DNA from: Siccirubricoccus deserti
Lineage (GTDB): Bacteria > Pseudomonadota > Alphaproteobacteria > Acetobacterales > Acetobacteraceae
Length of the DNA: 64,000 bases
Assembly (NCBI RefSeq): GCF_014283215.1
Contig: NZ_JACOMF010000006.1
Span: forward strand, 1-64,000
Reading direction: 5' to 3'
Of this stretch, positions 8,773 to 17,238 are shown one piece after another. Position 1 is the first letter of the stretch. Every line of letters begins with the position of its first letter. The notes under the pieces were generated by a model. The model made no database searches. It was not told the origin of the DNA and was given only the letters and a program-made list of their open reading frames with translations. The translations under genes and the position numbers were made by a program.

Positions 8773-9511
8773 TATTGGCGGCGTGACTGTTCATTCATGT
8801 CGAAGCTGCAGGGATGCCCATGGGCACCCGGAACGTGGCCCACTGGTCCTGTCGCGCCGTACCTCAAGGTCGTGCCTATTGGTGCGACGCCTGGTGATTG
8901 AGGGGCGGTAGATCGGCAGCGCCGCCAGTATGAACCAGTACGAAAGATTGACGCCAGGCGGCTCAGCGCAGCGGCGGGCCGCCGCCTTGGCGCCGGATGT
9001 CGGCGTTGCCGATGCCGCACATGATGCGGGCGGGGCCCGGGACCACCGGCTGAACGGCGCTGCTGCCCAGATTGGCCGGCGCCGGCGGGCCGACCGCTCA
9101 GTGCAGGCGGCGATCCTCAGCAGGGCCAAGCTCATTCCACAGGGAAATCGTGATCTCACCATTTGGTTGCTCCGTTAAAGAGCAACGTCGAAATATGACT
9201 CCGCTGGAATTTGGCAAACCACTTGCGGTGGCGGGAAATGCGATCCCAATGCTCTCGCTGATCGGTCCAATTCCAAAAAATTATTGCGGAACCGGGTGAT
9301 TCCTGGGCTTCCTGGCCCAGGCTGCGCAAAACTATTTCGCCTTTCTGGTGAGCGCAGGTTCAGGCCGTATCGGTAGAGGGACCGCAGCTGGCGATCCGCC
9401 GGCGCGGATCACATATTCCCGGATCGCTGCCATATTCCGCCAGCTTCCAGCCACAATGCCGCTGCGATCGTGGCGTTTCATGCGCAGCATCGACCCAGGA
9501 GGGTCTCGAAC
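8773..9511. other. Long stretch without a recognised gene
   Basis: About 740 bases between the aldolase gene and the Pro/Tyr-repeat protein. Frames are open on both strands but give Arg/Pro-rich text with no family I know. Two short plus-strand frames stand out slightly: 8797-8901 (34 codons, Pro/Trp/Gly-rich) and a frame beginning at 9195 that runs to a stop at 9297-9299. The stretch near 9165-9300 is richer in A+T than its surroundings. It probably holds the promoter of the next gene and possibly remnants of a lost gene. Confidence 0.3.
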
Positions 9512-9880
9512 ATGAAGCTTCGCATCGCTGCCGCCGCCCTTGTCGTCACCGTCCTGGCCGCGCCGGCGGCCCAGGCGGAGGGCTGGCACCGCCATGGCGG
9601 ATATGGCTGGGGCGGCCCGCCGCGGCATCACCATCATGGCGGGAACAGTGCCGGCATCGCCGCCGGGATCATCGGCGGGTTGGCGCTGGGCGCGCTCGCG
9701 GCCGGCGCGGCCACGGCCTATGCCGCCCCACCGCCGCCGCCGGTCTACTACGCCCCGCCGCCGCCGGTGGTCTATGCGCCGCCGCCGACCTATTACGCGC
9801 CGCCCCCGGCTTATTATGCCCCACCCCCGGCGTATTACGCCCCGCCGCCGGTCGCCTACCGGCCGGTCTACGGCTGGTAG
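9512..9880 (+). CDS. Exported glycine-zipper protein with Pro/Tyr repeats
   Basis: 122 residues starting at an ATG preceded by AGGAGGG. Order of parts: a signal peptide (MKLRIAAAALVVTVLAAPAAQA), a His/Gly-rich stretch (WHRHGGYGWGG, HHHHGG), a glycine-zipper hydrophobic segment (AGIAAGIIGGLALGALAAGAA), then tandem PPPxYYAPPP units to the C-terminus ending PVYGW. Low-complexity proteins of this make-up are common in alphaproteobacterial envelopes and are thought to be surface or stress proteins. The His cluster might bind metal; that is inference. It converges with the NUDIX gene 15 bases away. Confidence 0.75.
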   Translation: MKLRIAAAALVVTVLAAPAAQAEGWHRHGGYGWGGPPRHHHHGGNSAGIAAGIIGGLALGALAAGAATAYAAPPPPPVYYAPPPPVVYAPPPTYYAPPPAYYAPPPAYYAPPPVAYRPVYGW

Positions 9881-9895
9881 CGTCTGCCCGCCGGG

Positions 9896-10744
9896 TCAGG
9901 GCCCCTGGTCCAGCCCGGCGCGCAGCGCCTGGCCCTCGGCGGGATCGATCAGCCCCTCGCGCAGGAAGAGGTCGATCAGCACCAAGTTGACGTTGAACTT
10001 CACGTCATTGGTGTCGCGCACCGCCGCCAGCACCCGCCCGGCCGGCCAGAGTTCGAACCGCTCCACCTCGTCGTCATTCGGGCATGGGGTGAAGCTTTCG
10101 GGCAATTCCAGGTCGAAGCAGTGCAGTACGTCGCGCCGCAGCCCCTCCTCGTTGCGCATGACGTAGGAGAGCCGGCTGACCCGGCGCGCTTCCACGGCCA
10201 GCTCGGGCGGCAGGCTGGCCTCCTCTCCCGCCTCCTTCACCAGGCATTCCTCCGCCGAGAGCCCGGCCGGGATGCCGCCGGCGATGAGGTTGTCCAGCTT
10301 GCCCGGCGCGATGGCCTTGGCGCGGGAGCGGATGCCGACCCAGATCCGCAACCCATCCCCGCCCCGCACCAGCCCGTTCACATGCACCCCCTGGGCGATG
10401 ATGCCGAAGGCCGGAATGGCGCCGCGGTCGAGCGTCGCCAGCACCGGGCCTTCCGCCGTGGCGCGGATGTCGAAGGGCTCGCCACGCTGGCGGAAGAAGC
10501 CGCGGCCGGAAAGCGATCGGGCGATCTCCGCCAGTGCCTCGGACCGGGCGCCCGGGCTGCGCAGCCGGGCGGCGAGGGCCGCCCCGCCGGCGTCGAAATG
10601 CACCTCCCGCGGGAAGAAGGTCAGCGCCCGGGCCAGCTCCGGCGCCAGCCAGCCGACCTGCTCGGCGCCGATTCGGAAGGGGATCAGCCCGGCGGGTGAG
10701 GGGGCGTTGTTGCAGGCGTCGATATGCCGCTGGAAGGGGCTCAT
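9896..10744 (-). CDS. DUF4743 plus NUDIX hydrolase
   Basis: 282 residues: an N-terminal DUF4743 module (about 1-125, GLIPFRIGAEQVGWL ... ALTFFPREVHF) and a C-terminal NUDIX module. The NUDIX helix reads GGIPAGLSAEECLVKEAGEEASL, in which Lys replaces the usual Arg of the REUxEE box, as in the Tnr3/DUF4743 branch. Relatives hydrolyse damaged thiamine diphosphate derivatives or other nucleoside-diphosphate-linked compounds. It stands alone, between converging and diverging neighbours, so context adds nothing. Confidence 0.82.
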   Translation of the reverse strand: MSPFQRHIDACNNAPSPAGLIPFRIGAEQVGWLAPELARALTFFPREVHFDAGGAALAARLRSPGARSEALAEIARSLSGRGFFRQRGEPFDIRATAEGPVLATLDRGAIPAFGIIAQGVHVNGLVRGGDGLRIWVGIRSRAKAIAPGKLDNLIAGGIPAGLSAEECLVKEAGEEASLPPELAVEARRVSRLSYVMRNEEGLRRDVLHCFDLELPESFTPCPNDDEVERFELWPAGRVLAAVRDTNDVKFNVNLVLIDLFLREGLIDPAEGQALRAGLDQGP

Positions 10745-10827
10745 CCGCCTTCCTTACCGCCGGGCCGATGGTCCCGGCCAGATGGCCGGTTTGCCGGCCC
10801 GGCGTTCCGGCCTATGTCCCGCAGCAG

Positions 10828-12729
10828 ATGCCGGAGATTTCTGAAGTGGCCCAACAGAAGGCGGCCGAGCGAAGCCACCTGCGTACCATTATTTCCCTCC
10901 TGCCCTGGATCTGGCCGCATGGGGAGCCGGGGCTCCGCGCCCGGGTGGTGGCGGCGCTGCTGCTGCTGGTCGCCGCCAAGGCGGCGAATGTGATGGTGCC
11001 GATCGCCTATGCCAGGGCGGTGGATGCGCTGGCGCCGAAGGCGGGCGCTGCGGCGGCGCTGGTCGCAGTGCCGGTGGCGCTGGTGGTCGGCTACGGGCTG
11101 CTGCGGGTCGCCAGCAGCGCCTTCGCCGAGTTGCGCAATGCCGTCTTCGCCAAGGTGCAGGCAAGGGCAGCGCGGCGCATCGGGCTTGCGGTCTTCGCCC
11201 ATTTGCACGCGCTGTCGATGCGCTACCACATGGACCGGCAGACCGGTGGCCTGTCCCGCGTCATCGAGCGCGGCACCCGCGGCATCACGCTGCTGCTGAA
11301 CTTCATGCTGTTCAACATCATCCCGACCATCATCGAGATCCTGCTGGTCGCAATGATTCTCTGGGCGATGTTCGACTTCACCTTCGCCGCGGTGACGCTG
11401 GTGACGATCGGCGGCTACATCACCTTCACCCTGATGTTCACCAACTGGCGGCTGCGCTTCCGGCGGGAGATGAACCAGACCGATCAGGATGCCAATACCA
11501 AGGCGATCGACAGCCTGCTGAACTACGAGACGGTGAAGTACTTCGGCAATGAGGCGCATGAGGCGCGCCGCTACGACGAAAGCCTGACCCGCTACGAGCG
11601 GGCCTATGTGCGGTCCGAGATCAGCCTCAACATGCTGAACGCCGGCCAGGCGACGATCATCGCCGTGGGCCTGACACTGGTGATGCTGCTGGCCGCGCAG
11701 GGGGTGGTGGCGGGGCAGATGACCACCGGCGATTTCGTGCTGGTGAACACCTATCTGATCCAGCTCTACATGCCGCTGAACATCCTCGGCTTCGCCTATC
11801 GCGAGATCAAGCAGGGGCTGACCGACACCGAGGAGATGTTCGCCCTGCTGGGCGAGCCGCAGGAGGTGGCGGATGCGCCGGATGCGGTGCCGCTGGCCGC
11901 CGGCCCGGGCGAGCTGGTGTTCGAGGATGTGCGCTTCGGCTACCGGCCGGACCGGGAGATCCTGAAGGGTGTCTCCTTCCGCGTGCCGCCGGGGCGGACC
12001 TTGGCGATCGTCGGGCCGACCGGGGCGGGGAAGTCCACCATCTCCCGCCTGCTGTTCCGCTTCTACGATGCAACCAGCGGCCAGATCATGGTCGATGGCC
12101 AGCCGGTCCGTACGGTGACGCAGGATTCGCTGCGCGCCGCCATCGGCGTGGTGCCGCAGGACACCGTGCTGTTCAACGACACCATCCGCTACAACATCGC
12201 CTATGGCCGGCCTGGTGCGACGGACGCCGAGGTGGTGCGCGCCGCCACCCTGGCGCAGGTGCATGACTTCGTCCTCCGCCTGCCGGATGGCTACCGCACC
12301 ATGGTGGGGGAGCGCGGGCTGAAGCTTTCGGGCGGCGAGAAGCAGCGCGTCGCCATCGCCCGCACCATCCTGAAGGATCCCCGCATCCTGATCCTCGACG
12401 AGGCGACCAGCGCCCTCGACACCCGCACCGAGCAGGAGATCCAGGCGGCGCTGCGCCAGATCTCGGCCGAGCGCACCACCCTGGTCATCGCCCACCGGCT
12501 GTCGACGGTGGTCGATGCGGATGAGATCATCGTGCTGCAGGACGGACGCATCGCCGAGCGCGGCGATCATTCCGCCCTCATCGCCCGCGACGGCCTCTAT
12601 GCCGAGATGTGGCGGCGGCAGTCGGAGGCGGTGGCAATGGCCGAGGCGGCGGCGGCAGCGCAGGCCGCGGCAGACCTCGCCCGGCCGCGCACGGCGCGGC
12701 TCGGCGAGGACCTCGGCGCGACGCCCTGA
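10828..12729 (+). CDS. ABC exporter of the Atm1 type (fused membrane and ATPase domains)
   Basis: About 633 residues in the inner membrane. A six-helix exporter domain (about 25-340) carries NYETVKYFGNE, the hallmark of the Atm1/HMT1 branch that exports glutathione-linked sulfur or metal species. The ATPase domain follows with Walker A GPTGAGKST (about 396-404), signature LSGGEKQR, Walker B ILILDEATSALD and the switch His in VIAHRLST. The start at 10828 is chosen because upstream in-frame codons run antisense to the NUDIX gene and are Arg-rich; family length agrees. It likely supports Fe-S cluster assembly outside or metal tolerance. No Fe-S genes adjoin. Confidence 0.88.
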   Translation: MPEISEVAQQKAAERSHLRTIISLLPWIWPHGEPGLRARVVAALLLLVAAKAANVMVPIAYARAVDALAPKAGAAAALVAVPVALVVGYGLLRVASSAFAELRNAVFAKVQARAARRIGLAVFAHLHALSMRYHMDRQTGGLSRVIERGTRGITLLLNFMLFNIIPTIIEILLVAMILWAMFDFTFAAVTLVTIGGYITFTLMFTNWRLRFRREMNQTDQDANTKAIDSLLNYETVKYFGNEAHEARRYDESLTRYERAYVRSEISLNMLNAGQATIIAVGLTLVMLLAAQGVVAGQMTTGDFVLVNTYLIQLYMPLNILGFAYREIKQGLTDTEEMFALLGEPQEVADAPDAVPLAAGPGELVFEDVRFGYRPDREILKGVSFRVPPGRTLAIVGPTGAGKSTISRLLFRFYDATSGQIMVDGQPVRTVTQDSLRAAIGVVPQDTVLFNDTIRYNIAYGRPGATDAEVVRAATLAQVHDFVLRLPDGYRTMVGERGLKLSGGEKQRVAIARTILKDPRILILDEATSALDTRTEQEIQAALRQISAERTTLVIAHRLSTVVDADEIIVLQDGRIAERGDHSALIARDGLYAEMWRRQSEAVAMAEAAAAAQAAADLARPRTARLGEDLGATP

Positions 12730-12839
12730 CATCCTGGCGGCAGGCGTGGCCTTGGGGTAACGCCCGTTTGCGATCTGTGGCCGGGGGTTTCAGCCGACCG
12801 CCCTAGGCCCTATTTCGGGACGAAGCAGGAGGCCGCCGT

Positions 12840-13109
12840 ATGCAATTGGACCCCCAGGGCGTGGCCCCGGATGATCTCAGCCATGCCGGGTCGGTGGTGG
12901 ACAAGGCCATCGAATACATGATGGACCAGAAGATCGCGCCGATCTCGGTCGCCTCGGCGCTGCTCGGCGGCGCGCTCGGGCTGCTGGCCCGCAGCCTCGA
13001 TGATCGCGCCGTCGCCGCGGTGCTGCGCAATGCCCTCGCCTCGGTCGAATCCGGCGAGTTGCGGGAGATGCGCGACCAGCTGCCCGGCGGCGGCCACGGC
13101 GCGGCCTGA
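12840..13109 (+). CDS. Small hypothetical protein upstream of rpmB
   Basis: 89 residues with an ATG preceded by GCAGGAGGCCGCC, a strong ribosome site. The product is acidic and helical: a moderately hydrophobic middle ([19 protein letters not shown]) and a charged C-terminal helix ([20 protein letters not shown]). I recognise no family. The codon bias and ribosome site support a real gene. It lies 136 bases before the L28 gene on the same strand. Confidence 0.6.
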   Translation: MQLDPQGVAPDDLSHAGSVVDKAIEYMMDQKIAPISVASALLGGALGLLARSLDDRAVAAVLRNALASVESGELREMRDQLPGGGHGAA

Positions 13110-13245
13110 GCCCGGTCGGCTCCAGGCCGGCTTGACGCCGGCCTCGGCGCGCGGCATATCCGCCCACCTTGCAGACCACCCCCTGCGCGGTGAGGGTCCC
13201 TTCCGGCCCCTTCGACCGCGCATGGCTGTTTTCGGGATTAGCACC

Positions 13246-13548
13246 ATGGCTCGCCGCTGCGGCATCACCGGGAAGGGCGTGCTGACGGGTAACAACGTCA
13301 GCCACGCGAATAACAAGACCAGGCGCCGCTTCCTGCCCAACCTGCAGGAAACGTCGTTCTTCTCCGATGTGCTGGCGGCCTCGGTGCAGCTGCGGCTGTC
13401 GACCAACGGCATCCGGACGATCGAGCACAATGGCGGGCTCGATGCCTTCCTGCTCGGCACCCCGAACCGGAACCTGCCGGATGAGGCGCTGACCCTGAAG
13501 CGCCGCATCGCCAAGGCGCAGGCGAAGAAGGCCGCCGCCGCGGCCTGA
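13246..13548 (+). CDS. rpmB: 50S ribosomal protein L28
   Basis: 100 residues beginning [28 protein letters not shown], the near-universal start of bacterial L28, which sits on the large subunit. The C-terminal tail is Lys/Ala-rich ([15 protein letters not shown]). An in-frame ATG at 13222 would add eight residues not seen in the family, so 13246 is used. No ribosomal neighbours are present, as is common for rpmB in alphaproteobacteria. A perfect hairpin follows the stop. Confidence 0.96.
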   Translation: MARRCGITGKGVLTGNNVSHANNKTRRRFLPNLQETSFFSDVLAASVQLRLSTNGIRTIEHNGGLDAFLLGTPNRNLPDEALTLKRRIAKAQAKKAAAAA

Positions 13549-13928
13549 TGTGCCCCGGGCTGACCGTTCAGCCCGGATTAGGCTCCCGGCCCCATGCTGG
13601 GGCGACGCCCGGTACCCTGATAGCGCTGAGCCTCATCCTGGTGGCGGTGATGCTCGTGCTGCACGCCTTCCGCCGGAGCCGCGCCGCCCGCCTGACGCGG
13701 GATGAGGATTGGATCGACCCGCGCCCGGTGTCGACGCCGGACAGCTTGGCAATCATCATCGAGGATGAGGGCGCCGGCCTGCCGGCCGAGGACCTTGCCC
13801 CCGGGCGCCGCGGATGGAACCCGGGCCCGGCTTCGGCTGCCGGTCGCCTAACCCCGCGGTTTGACGACGACCGATCCCTGACGGGATGTGCGCGAGTGCA
13901 CGGAACCCCGCCCCTCAGCATGCGATGA
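13548..13928 (+). CDS. Possible small membrane protein downstream of rpmB
   Basis: An open frame of up to 126 codons overlapping the last base of rpmB. It has one convincing hydrophobic segment (GTLIALSLILVAVMLVLHAF) followed by basic residues (RRSRAARL) and an acidic stretch (DEDWIDPRPV). That pattern fits a single-pass inner-membrane protein, but the frame contains the rpmB hairpin, the Pro/Arg-rich ends look non-coding and no clear ribosome site marks a start. The true start, if any, is probably near 13600. About 175 bases to the next gene (13929-14104) hold nothing I recognise. Confidence 0.3.
   Translation: MCPGLTVQPGLGSRPHAGATPGTLIALSLILVAVMLVLHAFRRSRAARLTRDEDWIDPRPVSTPDSLAIIIEDEGAGLPAEDLAPGRRGWNPGPASAAGRLTPRFDDDRSLTGCARVHGTPPLSMR
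13555..13576 (+). terminator. Hairpin just after rpmB
   Basis: CCGGGCTGA - CCGT - TCAGCCCGG, a perfect 9-bp stem with a 4-base loop, starting 7 bases after the rpmB stop. There is no T-run after it (ATTAGGCT follows), so it is either a weak or factor-dependent terminator or an RNA-stabilising 3' stem. Confidence 0.5.
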
Positions 13929-14104
13929 CATGACAGGCGACCCGGGAAGCGTCCCACTCTTTCCGGCGTTGCAGGAGCGGTTCCTGCCGCATGGTGCGGG
14001 CGTATCCCGCACCCGGCCTGTCGCCGGGCCGACACGTAGAGGGCGCTGCACCGCCCCGCGGCTACGGCTGCGGGGCGATGTCAGTGGCACCTGACCGATC
14101 CGGC

Positions 14105-14284
14105 TCAATCAAGGTCCCGCAGCGCCACCGCCAGCAGCGCCCGCACCCGGTCCAGATCACCCACCTCCCGCCCCAGCAACAGGGCCAGCTTGGCGAGGAA
14201 CAGCGCCTCCCGCTCCGGCCCAGCCTGGTCCACCGCCTCGGCCAGCGCCGCCCACAAGGCTTCAATATCGTTCGCATCCATCAT
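14105..14284 (-). CDS. DUF2783-family small protein
   Basis: 59 residues, MMDANDIEALWAALAEAV ... LAKLALLLGREVGDLDRV ... ALRDLD. This matches the small helical DUF2783 proteins that are normally encoded directly after FAD-dependent aromatic monooxygenases. Here too it follows the remains of such a gene with no gap. Its start could equally be the second Met (14281). Role unknown; association with the hydroxylase is known only from gene context. Its reading frame is intact although its partner is broken. Confidence 0.7.
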   Translation of the reverse strand: MMDANDIEALWAALAEAVDQAGPEREALFLAKLALLLGREVGDLDRVRALLAVALRDLD

Positions 14285-15190
14285 TCAATGCCTCATCAGC
14301 CCGGCTGGCGCCGCGGCGTCGAAATCCTGCCAGCGCCAAGCGACATGCCCATCCGGTCGCACCAGATACCCCGCGCCCGGCGCCGCCAAGCCAAGCCGCA
14401 CGGTGGCGACCGCATCCAGGACCAGCCACCTGCGTCCGGCGCACCACGCCTCCGCTCCCGCATGGCCCGGCGCCAGCAGCAGCGTTGGGCGCGGCCGACC
14501 AGTACCTGCGCATGAGCCGTGCCGAGCGGGACGCTCGGCAGGGTCCTGCCCGGGCGGGCCGGCGCACCATTCGCACTGCGCCGATGTCTGCAACGCCGAG
14601 GCCGGGAAGACGATGGCGCCGCTCTGCCGCGGATTGATCAGGCCGCGGGTGAATTCCCCGCCCACCACCGGCGACAGCGCCGCCTCCCGCAGCAGCGCAT
14701 GGCCGCGGCCGGGCGGGGTCATGAACAGCGTGCTCTTGCGGGCGGCGCGGATGTTCTCTCGCGCGGAAGATTTCTGCGGAATAGCTGTCGAGCAGGCTTG
14801 CCAGGCTCTCCCCGCCCATCGCCGCGGCCAGTTCCCAGGCCAGGTTGCCAGCATCGTCGGTGCCGAAGTTCGGCCCGCTGCCGAAGACCGGCACCAGATG
14901 CGCAGCGTCGCCGGTGAAGATCACCTTGCGGCGAGGATCGGCGCGGCGACGCCGAATCCCTCCTGGTATCTCCAGCGAGCGGCGGGAGAGGCAGGTGACC
15001 CGCTGCCGAAGCTCACCTGGTCGCGCGGCTCGATCACCGTGCAGGGCGTGCCGCGCCGCGCGAGGCCCGCCACCACCGCCAGCCCGACCGGCCCGGCAGC
15101 CGGCACCCCACGCCGCGCCGCCGTGGCCCGCCGATTCGGGATGCGGCGAAGCGCGGCGGGCCGGCGTAGACGCCGGGGCCGAGCGCCATG
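14285..15190 (-). pseudogene. Broken FAD-dependent aromatic monooxygenase (MhpA/PheA type)
   Basis: Pieces of a flavin hydroxylase appear in three frames. They are the nucleotide-binding start (AAGPVGLAVVAGLARRG ... VIEPRDQVSFGSG, near 15100-15000), CLSRRSLEI in another frame (near 14980), then at once the FAD-contact block KVIFTGDAAHLVPVFGSG (near 14940-14880), DAGNLAWELAA, ENIRAARKSTLFMTPP and the C-terminal LVRPDGHVAWRW. In intact relatives some 200 residues separate SRRSLEI from the GDAAH block, so an internal deletion joins them, with several frameshifts besides. The enzyme would have hydroxylated a phenolic acid using NAD(P)H and O2. It lies between DUF2783 and an oxidoreductase gene on the same strand. 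Confidence 0.8.
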
Positions 15191-15193
15191 GGC

Positions 15194-16027
15194 TCAGCCC
15201 TTGCGGAGGAAGGCGGAGAGCGCCGCGGTGGCTTCCTTCGGCCCGGCATTGTCGGTCGCCATGGTCGCGTAGAAGCCGGCGATCGCCTGGTAGATCGCCG
15301 CTGCCTCGGGGCCGGTGAAATCGGCGATCTCCTCCATCTCGCCGACCCAGCGATAGGCCTTGTCGTACATCGGGGGCACCATCCGGCCGAACCAGGCGAG
15401 GAGTTGCGGCTGGCTGCGCTCCAGTTCCGCCCGCAGCCCCTCCGCCGCGCCGTTGCGCCCGGCTGCGAGGATCATCGCCGAGGCCAGCGCCACCAGCCCC
15501 TTGGTGATGCCGGCATAGGACATCTTGAGCGCCGAGGCGGCGCCGACCCCGCCCGGCGTCAGCCGCACCTCCAGCCCGTGGTCGTTCAGCGGCATCAGCC
15601 GTCCGGCCTCCTCGCCCGAGACATAGAGCACCGGGGTGTAGCCATCCTCCCGCGGCGGGCCGCCGATGATGCCGCCGTCGACGAAGCCGGCGCCGGTCGG
15701 GGCGATGATGCCGGCGACGAGCAGCGCGGTGCGCGGGCTGATGGCGTTGCAGTCGGCATAGACCGCCTTGCGCGGCGCCGCGGCGAGGGCGGGCGCCAGC
15801 CATTCCGCGGTGGCCTGGGCTTCGGCCGGCGGCAGCACGCTGAGGAAGATGTCGGCGCCTGCGAGCTCCGCCGGTGTCGCGTCGCGCATCCCGGCCTCCG
15901 CGGCGCGGCGGGCGCTGGCTTCGCTGCGGCCGGCGAGGCTGGTCAGGACCGTACAGCCGCGCTGCGCCAGGCGGCGGCCGATACCGGCGCCCATGGCGCC
16001 CTGGGCGAGGATGGCGATGGTCGGCAT
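15194..16027 (-). CDS. NAD(P)-dependent 3-hydroxyisobutyrate dehydrogenase-like protein (DUF1932 type)
   Basis: 277 residues. The N-terminal Rossmann domain starts MPTIAILAQGAMGAGIGRRLAQRG, with the dinucleotide loop reading AQGAMG. A helical C-terminal domain follows, containing GVGAASALKMSYAGITKGLVAL, whose Lys sits where the catalytic Lys of beta-hydroxyacid dehydrogenases lies. This branch carries a DUF1932 C-terminal region. It probably oxidises or reduces a small hydroxy-acid. It is upstream of, and in line with, the broken monooxygenase and DUF2783 genes, suggesting one former operon. The ATG at 16027 is used; a longer frame upstream lacks family similarity. Confidence 0.8.
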   Translation of the reverse strand: MPTIAILAQGAMGAGIGRRLAQRGCTVLTSLAGRSEASARRAAEAGMRDATPAELAGADIFLSVLPPAEAQATAEWLAPALAAAPRKAVYADCNAISPRTALLVAGIIAPTGAGFVDGGIIGGPPREDGYTPVLYVSGEEAGRLMPLNDHGLEVRLTPGGVGAASALKMSYAGITKGLVALASAMILAAGRNGAAEGLRAELERSQPQLLAWFGRMVPPMYDKAYRWVGEMEEIADFTGPEAAAIYQAIAGFYATMATDNAGPKEATAALSAFLRKG

Positions 16028-16080
16028 GCTGTGCTTCCCTGTGGATCGAATGCAGTCTAGCCCCGGGAGGAGGTGCCGCC

Positions 16081-17214
16081 ATGCCCGCAATCGCCGAGGC
16101 CGGCCGGCCCTTGTTCGACCCGGCAGATTTCCGCATCCCCGCCGGCATCACCCATGTCTGCGCCGGCGGCGAGACGCCGTTCCTGCGCCGGCACGATGCC
16201 GCGCTGGCGCGCTACGCCGCCGACAAGTCGAACGGCCCGCCCGGCCGCGACGCGCAGGATGCGGTGGTGCTGCGGGTGCGCGACCGGATCGCCTCCGCCT
16301 GGGGCGTGGAGCGCGGCGACATCGGCTTCACCGCGCATGTCGCCGAAGGCGTCTCGATGATCGTCGAGAGCCTCGACTGGCGCGACGGCGACAATGCGGT
16401 GACCGACCCGGATGAATACCCCTCGCTGGTCGCGCCACTGGCGCTGCAGCGCCGCCCGCGCGTCGCGCTGCGCCATGCGAGCGCTGGCGATCCGGCGGCG
16501 CTGGCGGCGGCGGTGGATGCGCGGACCCGGCTGATCGCCGTCTCGCATGTCTCCTACCTGACCGGGGCGCGCCACGACCTCGCCGCCTTGCGCACCATCG
16601 CCGACCGGGTGGGGGCATTGCTGCTGGTGGATCACACCCAGGCGGCGGGATATCTGCCGATCGACCCGCGGCTGGCGGATTTCGCCTTCGCCGCCAGCTA
16701 CAAATGGCAGCTCGGGATGACCGGCACCGCCATCGCCTATTGGAACCGCGCGCGGCGGCCGCAGTGGATGCCGAGCACCGCGGGCTGGCATTCCATCGCC
16801 TCCATGGCGCGGCCGGATTACCGCGAAGGGCTGGCGCTGCTGCCGGATGCGATGCGCTTCGCCCGCGGCAATCCCGCGCATGCGGCGCTCTACGTGCTGG
16901 ACAGCGCGCTGGAGTATCTCGGCCGGTTTCCGCCTGGCGCGGTGCAGGCGCATGTGCAGGCGCTGACCACGGCGCTGCTGGCGCGGCTGGACGCGGCCGG
17001 CATCGCCAGCACCACGCCCGCCGATCCGCGGCGGCACGGCGCCAGCGTCTGCATCGCCACGCCGCATGCCGCGGCGCTGACCGAGGCGCTGCACCACCGC
17101 GGCATCTGGGCCTGGAACGGCCGCGGTCGCATCCGCTTCAGCCTGCATGGCTACAACGCGATGGACGATGTGGAGCGGATCATGGCCGGGCTGCTGGCGG
17201 AATGGCGGGGCTAG
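16081..17214 (+). CDS. Class V aminotransferase-fold PLP enzyme
   Basis: 377 residues of the fold-type I, class V group (kynureninase, isopenicillin-N epimerase, cysteine desulfurase). Asp184 in LLVDHTQAAG should contact the PLP ring nitrogen, and Lys208 in AASYKWQLG should form the Schiff base. DPDEYPSL near 109-116 and the C-terminal RIRFSLHGYNAMDDVERI complete the family pattern. GGAGGAGGT precedes the ATG. It diverges from the oxidoreductase gene across 53 bases and is followed within 25 bases by a TTT receptor start, so it may lead the catabolic operon. Substrate unknown. Confidence 0.82.
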   Translation: MPAIAEAGRPLFDPADFRIPAGITHVCAGGETPFLRRHDAALARYAADKSNGPPGRDAQDAVVLRVRDRIASAWGVERGDIGFTAHVAEGVSMIVESLDWRDGDNAVTDPDEYPSLVAPLALQRRPRVALRHASAGDPAALAAAVDARTRLIAVSHVSYLTGARHDLAALRTIADRVGALLLVDHTQAAGYLPIDPRLADFAFAASYKWQLGMTGTAIAYWNRARRPQWMPSTAGWHSIASMARPDYREGLALLPDAMRFARGNPAHAALYVLDSALEYLGRFPPGAVQAHVQALTTALLARLDAAGIASTTPADPRRHGASVCIATPHAAALTEALHHRGIWAWNGRGRIRFSLHGYNAMDDVERIMAGLLAEWRG

Positions 17215-17238
17215 GCTAGGATGCGGGAGGAGACGCCC

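Noticed and set aside
9720-9860. Regularly spaced repeats resembling a small CRISPR array
   Set aside because: The repeats are in-frame PPPxYYA codons of an exported protein; no unique spacers and no cas genes.
10741-12732. A 663-codon open frame antisense to the Atm1-like exporter
   Set aside because: Its product is His/Arg/Gly-rich with no family motifs, while the plus strand gives a complete ABC exporter; it is a by-product of G+C-rich codon bias.
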